A DNA stretch of 64,000 nucleotides from Tridacna crocea (GCA_943736015.1 OX031057.1:36666501-36730500), one strand, 5' to 3'. Shown: positions 44,626 through 56,207, counted from the stretch's first letter. Made by a program: numbers and translations. Notes: a model not told the origin generated them from the letters alone.

Positions 44626-46153
44626 TCACACTGATCAACGTGAGCCGCGAACACCATGTGTTCTCGGTACACCAGATCGAATTTTCCATGGAAGAACCGG
44701 AGGTGGTGTAAGTATTTTTAATTTTTATGGACCTGATTAACCTAGATAGAAATGTTGATTTACAGCAATGTCAAGACGAATGATTGATCTGTTTACACAC
44801 ATACTTGGGAATAATAATACCATCATATAAGCGAGCTGTGGCTTTATATGCAACTGGGGTCTGATTGTTTTGAAGTTTGTTGCCGATTTTCGGACAAAAT
44901 CCCCTAACCATTGTTCATTTTACAAGTTTGTATGATAAGATAAATGTACTCCCTAAAGGAACACAAAATTTCATTTAGAAATGTCCATCCAAAGAGAAGA
45001 TATACGTTTTTGAATGGACCTGGATAGAGGAAAATATGCTAACAAGACACCATTTTCATTTTCAGAGTATGTACATCGACACCAGATCAGAAAAAGCTTG
45101 TGGTAACTGGACACCAACCTTTAAATCATCAATATTTCTGCCTGAAACTCGATGCATGGGCTGTATAGTCTACGAAGACTATTTTTGTAAACAGTATGTG
45201 CTTACGGTCCATTACCTGATAAGGAGCATGTTCAACGCAATTTCATTACTTGTAGCACTTTCTTTTTTTTTTAATATTTGCAATGTTACGGCGTTTTACG
45301 AAGTAGACCTACGATGCTTGATCACAATTGACCGGTCATTGCCTCCAATGTTGGTGCAAGACATGCTCTTTTTTTACTGCGTTTCAGTTTTATGAATGGC
45401 GTATTAACCCATACTCACGCAATCACGAGCTTTAATGTCCCTGGGAAAGATGGCTTCGAAGAACATTGTCTGTAAAGAAATACCCTTATAAACTAATACA
45501 GAGTGTACATTATTAACCACATTTGGCCCGATTCTTAGTTTAAACAATTTTCAAATCCGCTTGGCCAACTGCCAGCGGGCTCTTAGAATGGCGTTCTACC
45601 CTTCGTACATTTGCATGCGTGCGTTTGTTCGTCTACGCGTTTATTTCTAAAAATTTTATTTAGTTGCCTTCCCCTCAGAAACTACCAAGTGGAAACCAAC
45701 AAAATACAACGTGGATGATTCCATACATTTCTTTCGAGATACTTGGATCCTTTAAAAAACATGGCTTGTGTGGAAGGAGCTTATTCTCCGTGTGCGGCGC
45801 GTTGTGAAAATTGTAAAATTTGTCCTCTCAAAAGAACTCAATCACGAGATTGGCATTGGGTAGCTTTCTATCACATTCCTTCAATTAATTTTGATCTGCT
45901 GAAAAACGTGGCTTTTGTTGGTGGGACTTTTTTTGTCTTTGTGTCATAAAGCGGAAGTACTTGCAGATCTTTAAATAAATTCATTTATAATACATCTTTG
46001 TAGATCTACGTGTATTTCATAACACAGATGATCACGGATAATGTTTCATTTTATCCAATATGCTGGGTGATCATGAGAGATGAGATATTAATTTTTATTG
46101 TTACAAACTTACATAGTTCTTGAAAATGCAGCATTAGTGTTCAGAAACAGTTA
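44626..46153 (+). repeat. Left arm of a 1.5 kb inverted repeat
   Basis: From TCACACTGATCAACGTGAGC to about CAGAAACAGTT the sequence is repeated in inverted orientation at 46635-48160 with few differences. Inside are a possible exon end (to about 44709), a second exon-like block after TTTCATTTTCAG (SMYIDTRSEKACGNW ... ETRCMGCIVYEDYFC, about 45066-45194), a half MITE (45405-45490) and a 68-codon frame with five Cys starting near 45743 (EGAYSPCAARCENCKICPLK). None is a recognised domain. Confidence 0.85.
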
Positions 46154-46634
46154 CAGTTCAACCTATATTAATCAATTACCAAAGGGACGGTCAAAAGACC
46201 TTGCCAAAGGCAGGTGCTTGCTTGATACAGATGAATGTCTGTGCATTGCTATTTGACGGGAATTACATGTATGCTTGTTTATTCATGTTGCTAGCTTAAT
46301 ACAGGTGGCAAACATGCCAGGTTTTTACTGTATTTCGTATTGCTGAAATTTATGGGAGAGGTCATCAGACCCTCCAACAGTGGTCAGTTCAAATTGCAGA
46401 CTGCCACAGAATTTGCTGTCTAATTCTATTTCTTCGACCGTAATTGTTCTGATACACAGTCTGTTTCGTCATGGTTTTGTAAATAAACCGAAATAAAAAA
46501 AAAACCGAAACAGGAAATAGACGTGTTTTTTTTTTTTTTTTTTTATAAATGACGAATTTCAGAAAAGATTTAATTTATTAATTTGCCATGGCTGCAATTA
46601 GCCTCTCTAATAATTTCCTAACACACTACGTACA
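46154..46634. other. Spacer of the giant inverted repeat
   Basis: About 480 bp separating the arms; AT-rich with an A-run and a T-run near 46495-46545. No coding signal. A hairpin formed by the arms would carry this as its loop. Confidence 0.6.
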
Positions 46635-48160
46635 AAACTATTTCTGAGCACTAATGCTGCATTTCCAAGAACTATGTAAGTTTGTAACAATAAAGATTAA
46701 TATCTCATATCTCATGATCACCCAACATATTGGATAAAATGAAACATTATCCGTGATCATCTGTGTTATGAAATACATGTAGATCTACATAGATGTATTA
46801 TAAATGAATTTATTTAAAGATCTGCAAGTACTTCCGCTTTATGACACAAAGAGAAAATAAGTCCTACCAACAAAAGCCACGTTTTTCAGCAGATAAAAAT
46901 CTATTGAAGGAATGTTATAGAAAGCTACCCAATGCCAATCTCGTGATTGAGTTCTTTTGAGAGGACAAATTTTACAATTTTCACAACGCGCCGCACACGG
47001 AGAATAAGCTCCTTCCACATAAGCCATGTTTTTTAAAGGATCCAAGTATCTCGAAAGAAATGTATGGAATCATCCACGTTGAATTTTGTTGATTTCCACT
47101 TGGTGGTTTCTGAGGAGAAGTCGATTAAATAAAAATTTTAGAAATAAACTCGTAGACGAACAAACGCACGCATGCAAATGTACGAAGGGTAGAACGCCAT
47201 TCTAAGAGCCCGCTGGCAGTTGGCCAAGCGGATTTGAAAATTATTTAAACTAAGAATCAGGCCAAATGTGGTAAATAATGTACACTCTGTATTAGTTAAT
47301 AATGATTTCTCTTTATAGACAATGTTTTTCGAAGCCGTCTTTCCCAGGGACATTAAAACTCGTGATTGCCTGGTAATGGGTTAATACGCCATTCATAAAA
47401 CTGAAACGCAGTAAAAAAAGAACATGTCTTGCACCAACATTGGAGGCAATGACCGGTCAATTGTGATCAAGCATCGTAAGTCTACTTCGTAAATTGCCGT
47501 AACATTGCAAATATTTAAAAAAAGCAAGTGCTACAAGTAATGAAATTGCGTTGAACATGCTCTTTATCAAGTAATGGACCGTAAGCACATAATGTTTACA
47601 AAAATAGTCTTCGTAGACTATACAGCCCATGCATCGAGTTTCAGGCAGAAATATTGATGATTTAAAGGTTAGTGTCCAGTTACCACAAGCTTTTTCTGAT
47701 CTGGTGTCGATGTACATACTCTGAAAATGAAAATGGTGTCTTGTTAGCATATTTTCCTCTATCCAGGTCCATTCAAAAACGTATATCTTTGCTTTGGATG
47801 GACATTTCTAAATGAAATTTTGTGTTCCTTTAGGGAATACACTTATCTTATCATACAAACTTGTAAAATGAACAATGGTTAGGGGATTTTGTCCGAAAAT
47901 AGGCAACAAACTTCAAAACAATCAGACCTCAGTTGCTCATAAAGCCACAGCTCGCTTATATGATGGTATTATTATTCCCAAGTATGTGTATAAACAGATC
48001 AATCATTCATCTTGACATTGCTGTAAATCAACATTTCTATCTAGGTTAATCAGGTCCATAAAAATTAAAAATACTTACACCACCTCCGGTTCTTCCATTG
48101 AAAATTCGATCTGGTGTACCGAGAACACATGGTGTTCGCGGCTCACGTTGATCAGTGTGA
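46635..48160 (-). repeat. Right arm of the 1.5 kb inverted repeat
   Basis: Minus-strand counterpart of 44626-46153. It keeps the same exon-like frames with small changes (for example GNWTLTF against GNWTPTF, FCKH against FCKQ) and has a better preserved MITE end (GCCTGGTAATGGGTTAA near 47370). The arm stops exactly where a CCATGAGCAGTTCGTGCTCA motif begins. Confidence 0.85.
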
Positions 48161-48190
48161 CCATGAGCAGTTCGTGCTCAGGCGAGCTAA
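48161..48190 (-). repeat. Terminal remnant of the minisatellite-bearing element
   Basis: Reverse complement of the TTAGCTCACCTGAGCACGAA end seen at 8982 and 22422, with one or two changes. Only the terminal 30 bp are present, directly at the palindrome boundary. Confidence 0.7.
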
Positions 48191-48203
48191 AAAAAAGATA
48201 ATT

Positions 48204-48432
48204 TTAACCCATTACCACACAATCCCTTCTTTTGACGACCCTGAGAAAGAAGCCTTTAGAAAACATTGTGAGAAAAGGAGAAAATGCTGGTAACCAGCAT
48301 TTTCTCCTTTTCCCACAATGTTTTCTACACTTCACAAAACAAATTTCAAATTTTCAGTCACTTTTATTTTGTCGTCTGCAAATGCTTTGGATTTGGACAA
48401 GCCTAAAATATTGTCGTTTGGTAATGAGTTAA
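48204..48432. mobile_element. Hairpin MITE, subfamily A, well preserved
   Basis: 229 bp, TTAACCCATTACCACACAAT to CGTTTGGTAATGAGTTAA. Hairpin arms ACATTGTGAGAAAAGGAG and CTCCTTTTCCCACAATGT around GCTGGTAACCAGC. Confidence 0.88.
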
Positions 48433-48582
48433 CCCAATTCTCTCCTTTATCCTGCTTATTAAGTGAAATAGAACTTGGAACTTTCAATTCCATAGTGAAA
48501 AAAAAAAAAACTCGGATATCGCTATATTTCAAAAGTACTTTTTTGGAGAATGATATTGATTTAGCAGAACGTGTAGATACTA

Positions 48583-48613
48583 GATCAGACTGCACGTTCT
48601 GTGCAGTCTGATC
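48583..48613. repeat. GATCAGACTG hairpin
   Basis: GATCAGACTGCAC then GTTCT then GTGCAGTCTGATC, a perfect 13 bp stem. The family recurs elsewhere in the window. Confidence 0.7.
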
Positions 48614-48652
48614 TTGATCTACATTGTCCGCTTTAGGTAAGTGGGCGGCTCT

Positions 48653-48885
48653 TAGCTGTTTCCTTTGCCAAATAAGGCATTTCTATGCTATCTGTAATTG
48701 ACCCTAAATAACAGCAAGGATGAAGCCATTTCTTATGTGTATATTACACCTTTTGATAGCACAGAAAACATTGTGGCAAAAGGTGAAATTGCTCGTAACG
48801 AGCAATTTCACCTTTTGCCACAATGTTTTCCATAGGCTCCTACAAGCAATGCGTAGTAATGAGTATCTATGGAGTAAAGGGTTAA
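48653..48885. mobile_element. Hairpin MITE, subfamily B
   Basis: Right end GAGTAAAGGGTTAA; the left end is mutated (CCTTTGCCAAATAAGGCA). Core GAAAACATTGTGGCAAAAGG and TGCTCGTAACGAGCA with an essentially perfect complementary arm. Confidence 0.8.
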
Positions 48886-49049
48886 GAGATTATCAGTATT
48901 TTCTTCCTTTTCGCCGAAAAATAGATTGGTGGCCAATTGTTTGCATTATAAAGAAATATTTTATCATTTGAGACGTTATGTAATTTGCTTCCTGCATTTT
49001 TTTCTTTTAATGTAAACGTCCCCACGATGCTTTTGTTACCGCTTTTAGT

Positions 49050-49177
49050 GTTGTTGTTGTTGCCTGGTAATTAAGTAATTAAGTATTTCATAACTACGTC
49101 ACACTCTTAAAGCTGGGTATTTAGGTTTTTTACATGACAAAAATTTAAAACAAAATCATATCAATAAAATTTATTTG

Positions 49178-49208
<31 letters not shown>

Positions 49209-49370
49209 TAGTCAATAATTAAAAATCATAGAATTACGAAATAAAACTTTTTTGATGTATTCCTTCAAAAGACTGCGTAGCCCCTTAAGGTATTTTTAGA
49301 AATCCCACCAAAATCAAAACAAGCATTGTAGGAATGTTATGTGACTTGCATGTGACTAATGACGCTTAAA
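49050..49370 (-). repeat. Dispersed AT-rich repeat, inverted partner of 38330-38560
   Basis: GCTGGGTATTTAGG, an A-run, (AT)n, CTGCGTAGCCCCTTAAGG and AGCATTGTAGGAATGTTA mirror the order at 38330-38560 on the other strand. Confidence 0.6.
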
Positions 49371-49789
49371 TTTCATAACGTACATGTAACAAACGTGTAA
49401 TTATTTTCCATAATGTCTTCTTCGGACGCTATGTTCGAAGTTTCGTCTTTAAATTTCCGGTATGTAATTGAGCGAGTTGTCCATGTAAAAATAGACTGTG
49501 TTTCCCGTCGGTGTCGACCTGGGCTGTATTAATTCTCTAATTTCTCTTGTTGTTGGATGGTTTTAAACCACTGGGATTTTATGAATGAAAATTTAAAGAC
49601 TTTGGGAGTATAACGATATTTTTTTTGAATTTTTGTAAAATTTTCGTCCCAAGATCTGAAGGGCCACCTTTTAAAGTTTCATTGCATTTGAATTATTCAG
49701 TTTCTATTTGAATATGTACACACGTAACATGTCAGCAGAGGTTGCCAAGTTTTCACCATAATCATTCACCATACAATCACATATTTTAC
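49371..49789. other. Intergenic, nothing recognised
   Basis: AT-rich gap without open frames or repeats that I can name. Confidence 0.4.
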
Positions 49790-49957
49790 ATACTTTAGTA
49801 AAGAGGGCTTTTGAAAACTTTGAGGGGGAACCGGAGAAAATAGTTTCTCCATTTCTTAAGATTTTTTCTACCCTTTTATTGACAAATTCCATTATTGTCG
49901 TCTGCCAATGCTTTCGATTTGTTCATGTCTAGAATTTGTCGTCTGGTAAAGATTTAG
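49790..49957. mobile_element. Decayed TTAA-family MITE with shortened hairpin
   Basis: GGGCTTTTGAAAACTTTGAG, CGGAGAAAATAGTTTCTCC and GTCGTCTGCCAATGCTTTCG. The hairpin loop is mostly lost. Confidence 0.55.
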
Positions 49958-50066
49958 CTTTCTCTGTTTTCTGTATTTAGCAACTTTGGTAAAATGTTCA
50001 GATCAAAATATTTACGTATAGCTAAGCGTAATACACATGAACTTGTGGCGTTCTGGGAGGAGGGAG

Positions 50067-50298
50067 TTAACTCTTTACCACACGAGAAAATTTTAGACTG
50101 GTCGAAATTGAAAGCATTTGCAGGCGACAAAATAAAGGTGACTGAAAATTTAAAATTCGGTTTGGGAAGGGTAAAAAAACACTGTAGGAAATGGAGAAAA
50201 TGCTGGTTACCAGCATTTTCTCCATTTCCCACAGTGTTTTCAGTAGGCTTCTTTCTCAGGGTCGTTAAAGGTCGGGATTGTGTGGTAAACAGTTTGTT
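50067..50298. mobile_element. Hairpin MITE, subfamily A, reverse orientation
   Basis: Starts TTAACTCTTTACCACACGAG and carries the GCATTTGCAGGCGACAAAAT segment on its left side, so it is inverted relative to the copy at 48204. Core GGAGAAAATGCTGGTTACC. The right end is mutated (GTGTGGTAAACAGTTTG). Confidence 0.75.
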
Positions 50299-50989
50299 TC
50301 ATGCATTATGTCAAGCAAGTCATCAGCTTCCTACCAACCGACTGAACCATGAGATAGAAAGGCCGAAAAGTATCGACCTAGGTCAACCAGCGCAGACTGT
50401 TCTGGTAGACATGGGTCAAAATTTGTTGTAGATGCAATCATTTCCCTTTTCGCAGCACATAGCTGATTCATAACAAGAGCCCTTGACGCTAAATTATAGA
50501 AATACACTCTCTGTGGGGTAAAACAACTTTATTTTGAATTCTTAATTGTTTTCAAGGTAGAGTAAAGATGATTACTAATCGGAAATCCCCTTAAACGACC
50601 AACCTATTTTGGTCTTTATTCTTTTGGATGGAAATTTGATAAATGAATAGAAAATTGCATTTAAAATATGTAATTTATCGCTATATAATCTTTCCGTATA
50701 TTATACATTACGAAATAGACTCACGTTTATATATAACCCTGAGTCAGAAGGCTTTTTTAAAACATGGTGAAGAAAAAAAGAAAATACTTGTTACAAATAT
50801 AGTCTGCTTTTCAAAGAATGTGTTCTAGCCTTTAAGCTAAACATTCCCTTGTTTAACATTTTTTTAATTTGTCGTCTGCAAATGATTTCAATATACTAGT
50901 AAACGATGGTAATTTTTTTTTTTTTTGTCCTATAAACGAATCTATTTTGACATGTTTGCAAGCATTTATAGCAATTCAGTCTGGTCGCC
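50299..50989. other. Intergenic; decayed MITE
   Basis: About 50735-50915 shows a degraded TTAA-family copy (AGGCTTTTTTAAAACATGGT; TTGTCGTCTGCAAATGATTT). Otherwise unrecognised. Confidence 0.45.
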
Positions 50990-52150
50990 ATAGCCAATAG
51001 AATGTCAAGATACAAGGTTGGTTAACTTAATTAATAGAATTTATTATATACCTAGCAGTGAAATCCTGGAATTTCCCAGTGTAATAAATTTTGATATCAT
51101 CACTAGTGACGTTATCAACTTTCACTTTCACTTCCTGCCGTAACAACTTTTTTTTCGACTACATTTTTTTCGACTTTCAAACGCAAAATTACAAATAATG
51201 ATGTTAATAAGGTATATAATAAATAGAATAATAAACTGGTTATTTTTTATATGAAAAATATCTCACTCGGACGCGTCGTAAGGCGTTAAAAAACTCGTGC
51301 TGCGCACTCGTTTTTTCAACGCCTAACAACGCATCCTCGTGAGATATTTTTCATATCAAAAACAACCAGTTGATTATTCTCTATATTATGTCACAACTTT
51401 GGTCGGTCTTACTTATAGAATAGTGGAACACAAGGTTTCTCATCACTGTCATCACTGCCTATACGGTGTCAATATAAAATATCGTTCGCTCTAGCTATTA
51501 GAATATTATGACACAAGGTATGTAGTCTTATAAATAAAATCATGAAACTAGATTATGTTCTACCAAACATTTAGATTATTAAGGCAAAAGGCTGTTCTAC
51601 ATAACCAATATCAATGGATCCTACGGGGCTCAGTGTTCGACTTTAGAGCTTCGAGCCTCAACGGAAGTTGGTTTTTGTGAAACTATCTTCGGACAAGGCA
51701 CTTCAGAGCGAAACCCAGGATAAACCTGATTATGCGAGGTTTTATGCCGAAGTTGAAAGCAGCGCAAAACACAACGCAAACAATTAATAACAAGTTGGTT
51801 AAGCCATCCAACCTTGTGTCTGAATTTGATATTGCTTGGAATGAGTTTGCTTGTATCTGTGAATTCGGTTTGTTCAGCTGCCCAGCCTTGGGTTTAGTTC
51901 ACACCCTACTGGTAAAGCTGTCCAACACTGTGTCTTGACATTCTATAGGTTAAACCAAACTACCTTTTATCTTGATATCTAATTGATCATGCCGAGTAAC
52001 CTTGTGTTTTTGACAGGATAATGGTAAAGCAGATCAACCTTGTATCTCAACATTCTTTTTAGAATGGCTTACAAATTTTGTGTTTTGACTCTTTCTTGAT
52101 ACTTTATTGGTTTAGTCGATCAACCTTGCAGGTCAACCTTCGTTTTGTTA
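50990..52150. repeat. Decayed tandem repeat (CAACCTTGTGTCTTGACATT type) split by a foldback
   Basis: Units such as GAATGTCAAGATACAAGGTT (minus sense) at 50999 and 51425-51530 and CCAACCTTGTGTCTGAATTT (plus sense) at 51808-52140 recur every 60-90 bp. The orientation switches between the left and right halves. Confidence 0.5.
51228..51379. repeat. ~150 bp foldback element
   Basis: AATAAACTGGTTATTTTTTA and TATGAAAAATATCTCAC pair with GTGAGATATTTTTCATATC and AACAACCAGTTGATTATT. The tip is GC-rich (CTCGTGCTGCGCACTCG). The outer ATTTATTATATACCT / AGGTATATAATAAAT pair at 51037 and 51209 may mark another nested element. Confidence 0.8.
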
Positions 52151-52199
52151 AGCCGACTTTTGACTTAAGCCCCAGTAAAGTCTAAAAAAGGTAATTTTC

Positions 52200-52880
52200 A
52201 CCGTTTTTACTCGAGAATAAATCGGATAACCTATCACATTGAACAAACATATAAAAGATCGGAGAAAACTCGAACGTGTCAGTTACTGCATTGGTTGCCA
52301 TGATACACGTGTGCGAAAATGCATGAAGAAAGCAGTCAATTTCAGGGACGCCATTCACCCAGACAATCTTCGTTTTACAACGTAGTTTGTGTTTAATTCG
52401 ACTAGGTGTTTGAGGACGTTACGCGATAATATTTGCATATAGTTAGCGCTATGACGTTCGGCATACCTCCAGTGATGGGTGCCATCAACTCCCTCGGCTT
52501 AACTGGTAGATTAATATGTAGAAGATCGGTACGTTCATCGCCCGGTAAAATGCCTGTTTACCTTTCTCTTAAAAAAGAAAACTTGAGTTTCATATCTGTC
52601 TATATGTCAGTGAAAACTTCAGTTGAAATTGATAATCTACGTTAAATTAATGAATGTACGAACTGTTTGTCAACTGAAATATAGTTAGAAAGATTTCGAT
52701 AAAAAATTCAAACTCAAGTTTTCTTTTTTCTGCCATTGACTGGAAAATTTACGCCCTGAATCGTTACATATCGTGAAAGTCATAATAATCGGTAAATTTT
52801 TACATGGTAACAATGAAACTCACGTTTTCTTTTTAATAAACAAGAATCATTTGGACTTAAACTTAACTTTGACTTTAAGG
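52200..52880 (+). repeat. Mosaic repeat R, partial copy C
   Basis: GATCGGAGAAAACTCGAACG and GTCAGTTACTG near 52258 match 54940. ATGAATGTACGAACTGTTTG near 52649 matches 56931. TTACATATCGTGAAAGTCAT near 52767 matches 41852. Segment 1 is missing in this copy. Confidence 0.65.
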
Positions 52881-52999
52881 ACATACTTTTTACAATCTTG
52901 GCAATAAACGAAATTCCGAGTGTTTTCACTATATATATGGTGTTTTTTATCGTTCTTGCCGATAAAAAGATACCACCTCATTGAAAAACGAGAAGAAAA

Positions 53000-53151
53000 T
53001 AAAAGAGAGGTGATTATAGTTTACCCAGAGAGAGAGAGAGAGAGAGAGAGAAATCAAATCAATATTCAAATATATATGAAAGGAAAGACAGAGGTTAAGT
53101 AGGCTTAATGACTGAAGCAAAACAAGAAGAAAATAGCAGGGATATATATTT

Positions 53152-53200
<49 letters not shown>

Positions 53201-53265
53201 GAATCCGAAATTCAAATATATATGAAAGGAAAGAAAGAGTTAAGTAGACTTAATGATTGAACTAT
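53000..53265. repeat. Two (GA)n runs in a ~130 bp tandem duplication
   Basis: (GA)n at about 53027-53051 and 53157-53197. Each is followed by CAAATATATATGAAAGGAAAG and then GTTAAGTAG-CTTAATGA-TGA, so the microsatellite and its 3' flank were duplicated together. Confidence 0.8.
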
Positions 53266-53379
53266 CAAATTTTGAAGGCCATCCACCGAATAATGATCGT
53301 ATAGATTACTAGATATCAAAGTGCTCGCTGTATATTTTGCGCAGTTCGGCTCAAATGTACACTCTACCCTGGACGACAA

Positions 53380-53540
53380 ATTATATTTTTGGCGGATGAC
53401 TGGATTCATTTTTGAACATGTTGAAAGACACTGTAGAAAAAAGGTGAAAGTGCTTCCACCTTTTCCCATAATGTTCTATAACTTTTCTTCTTTAGGTTCT
53501 TTAAAACACTCGGCTGTTTCAAAAAAAGGGATTAGGTTTT
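53380..53540. mobile_element. Decayed TTAA-family MITE
   Basis: TGTTGAAAGACACTGTAG and AAGGTGAAAGTGCTTCCACC, then CTTTTCCCATAATGTTCT. Core only. Confidence 0.45.
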
Positions 53541-53676
53541 CGAGGTTCCTTAATTACCTTTAATTAGGAAGAAAAATATTTCGGTCTGATTATTTCAGAT
53601 TTGATATTCAAAGTAATAAATCGACATTTCAACGCTTACACTACTACGCGCGCCTCAAAGACCTTTTGTGGACAGT

Positions 53677-53730
53677 GCAGATCAAGATCAGACTGCACAA
53701 ACCTGCAATCTGATCTTGAATCTACACTGC
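53677..53730. repeat. GATCAGACTG hairpin, imperfect
   Basis: CAGATCAAGATCAGACTGCA pairs with GCAATCTGATCTTGAATCTA around ACAAACCT. Confidence 0.65.
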
Positions 53731-53810
53731 TCCAAACGGATATATTTTTCGAAAGCAAAGAATAAAAAATTGAAATAGCACCATTCGGGTTTTGACTTGG
53801 AAAGTTCAAT

Positions 53811-54038
53811 TTAACCCTTTACTCCATAGATACTCATTTCTATGCATTGTGTGTAGGAGCCTTTGGAAAACATTGAGGAAAAATGTGAAATTGCTCGTGA
53901 CGAGCAATTTCACCTTTTCCCACAATGTTTTCTACACTATCAAAAGGTATCATATACACATAAGAAACGGCTTCATCCTTGCTGTTATTTAGGGTCAATT
54001 AGAGATACCATAGAAATGCCTTATGGTTTAAAGGGTTA
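53811..54038. mobile_element. Hairpin MITE, subfamily B, reverse orientation
   Basis: 228 bp, TTAACCCTTTACTCCATAGA to TTATGGTTTAAAGGGTTAA. Core GTGAAATTGCTCGTGACGAG plus complement. The flanks match 40184 and 48653 in the opposite direction. Confidence 0.85.
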
Positions 54039-54879
54039 ACTAATTCAGAAGGATACGGATGAAGTGATGATGCCAAAGTGTCAAATAATAAATCTATCTC
54101 AGGATTTAGCTGGTATTTAGAAAAAATGGATTTTGTCAAACCACAAGAGAAAAACATTAAAGTATTGAGTGAATAAGCAGGGTTTTTTTTTGCATCGATA
54201 GGTATAAAGATTCTATCTGTTGAATTCAGAAAATCGTCATTTATAAGTGATCTGAAAACTACATCAAATAGTCCCACATTCGCAACGTTAAAAAGAGAAG
54301 GCATAAGCCTATATGAGAGGTCGTTCAGTGACTTTTTAACTGACTGAAATGTAAGTTAGAACTCGTTTTAGAAACAGGGGATTGGAAAGTAGGTCATTTA
54401 TATATTCATAAATGTAAATAGTTTATAATAGAGGGCCTACATTAACAATGAAGGTTTTAAACTATTTTAAACTATTAAAATCAAGGAAGTAGACCTAGAG
54501 AGACTTTATTTGAATAGCCTATTTTGAATGGATAGATATAAACAAGGAAAATGAACCTTGATTCATAATAGAACTACGTATGTTCAGCTCTTCTGGGAGC
54601 AGCTCAAGATTTATGAAAATGGGGTGTAAAACATCTCAGTGACCCATGATACCATGTATAGACAAACATGAAGATCATGAAGATCAATGCGAGATTTCAT
54701 GTTTCTTTCTTGCTAATTTTATACTGTGTTCGACGTTCAGATGCTAGCAAAGGGTTTTTATTTTTTACTGAATGTCATGAATAGGAAAAAATCGATATTT
54801 GACTTTATGAGTTATCCAACCAGTTCATATACATGTACTTTAAGCAAAACTTAAAATCACAGTAGGTCAAAATTAGGTA
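54039..54879. other. Intergenic, nothing recognised
   Basis: The minus-strand frame at 53999-54304 overlaps a MITE at its start and has no family features. The rest is AT-rich. Confidence 0.45.
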
Positions 54880-55274
54880 ATCTACACCGTTTATAACATG
54901 AAAATATGTAAGATAACCCATCACAACACACAAATATAAGATCGGAGAAAACTCGAACGTGTCAGTTACTGTACACATTCGTTGCCATGATAAACATGAG
55001 GGAAAATGCAAGGAGAAGCTCCTTGATTTCACAGACGCCATTGATCGAGACAACCTATTACTTAGTTTTTGTCCTATTTTTCTATCCAATCAGAACGCTC
55101 ATATTTGAAAATTTTTTACCGTCTATCTTCCATAAACTACCCAACGCAGGTTTATTTTGATCATTTATCCATTTAAACGTCGCAGTTTATCTGGAGTTTA
55201 TCTGGATTTACTGCGCATGCGTACCTTAACCCTACCCCCTCATTAATATTAATATATTATATTAATATATATGC

Positions 55275-55452
55275 AGTACAAGTCTTGAAAACATTGTGGG
55301 AAAAGGAGAAATTGTTTGTAACGAGCAATTCCTCCTTTTCCCACAGTGTTTTCTGTCCGTTCGGATAATTTTCTGCCATTGTTATTAAAATTCAAATTGT
55401 CGTCTGCAAACTCTTTCAGTTTGGAAGAGTCTGTCGTTTGGGAAAGGGTTAA
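55275..55452. mobile_element. Hairpin MITE with its left end replaced
   Basis: Paralogue of 43247-43468. The left TTAACCCTCTCCC end is missing and an AT-rich run (ATTAATATATTATATTAATA) stands in its place. The right end GGGAAAGGGTTAA is intact. Confidence 0.7.
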
Positions 55453-55792
55453 ATTAGGTCTAGCACATGCCAAGTAGATCTACAAGTTACGCCGTTGAAA
55501 AAAAAAAGGCAAAACACAGATAGAATTCATGTAATTAAAGCCGATCAATCTAGATAGATCTACATATGGTCGGTTGTCCTCTGAAACATACCACTTGAAG
55601 CTTGAAACAAGCCGTTGTTACGATGTTTAAGAAGTAAATCGACGATATGTTGACTTTTTTTGTTGTAGAAATTTTCAAAGGCTGAGTCTAGTCGTTACTT
55701 CCTCAAAATCTTGGGCAAATACTGCCATATTTGACATTGTTTAACACTGGCGATAGTCAAGCGTGAACTGGAAATGAAGCCGATAAGGTTCT

Positions 55793-56001
55793 TTAACCCT
55801 TACCCATATGACACATCTTTTAGACCATTCAAAATTGAAAGCATTGGCAGACATCAAATTTTGAAAGTGGAACTAATGAAGTTGAGTTTTTTGACAGGGT
55901 AGAAAATATTATAGGAAAAGGAGAAAATGCAAATAACCAGAATTTTCTCCTTTTCCAAAAATAACCTTCCTTCCCAAATTGATTGTTTGGTAAAGGGTTA
56001 A
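55793..56001. mobile_element. Hairpin MITE (TTTCCAATATG-type variant)
   Basis: TTAACCCTTACCCATATGAC to GTTTGGTAAAGGGTTAA, paralogue of 43827-44032. Confidence 0.75.
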
Positions 56002-56207
56002 ATACCATGTGGTCGTGTACGCGGTTTAGCCCCCGATATTCACGTGGAAATTACGTCATATTTAGCGATGATGCAATGATAACGTTTCTTTAGCGAATCA
56101 GCCAACTCCATATATGGGTGAAAGGGCGTTTCTTTGTGAATAGTGGATTCCTTATATGGAACATTATTTTGGCTATGATGTAATGTGGGCGGAAAAAGAC
56201 TAAGTCA

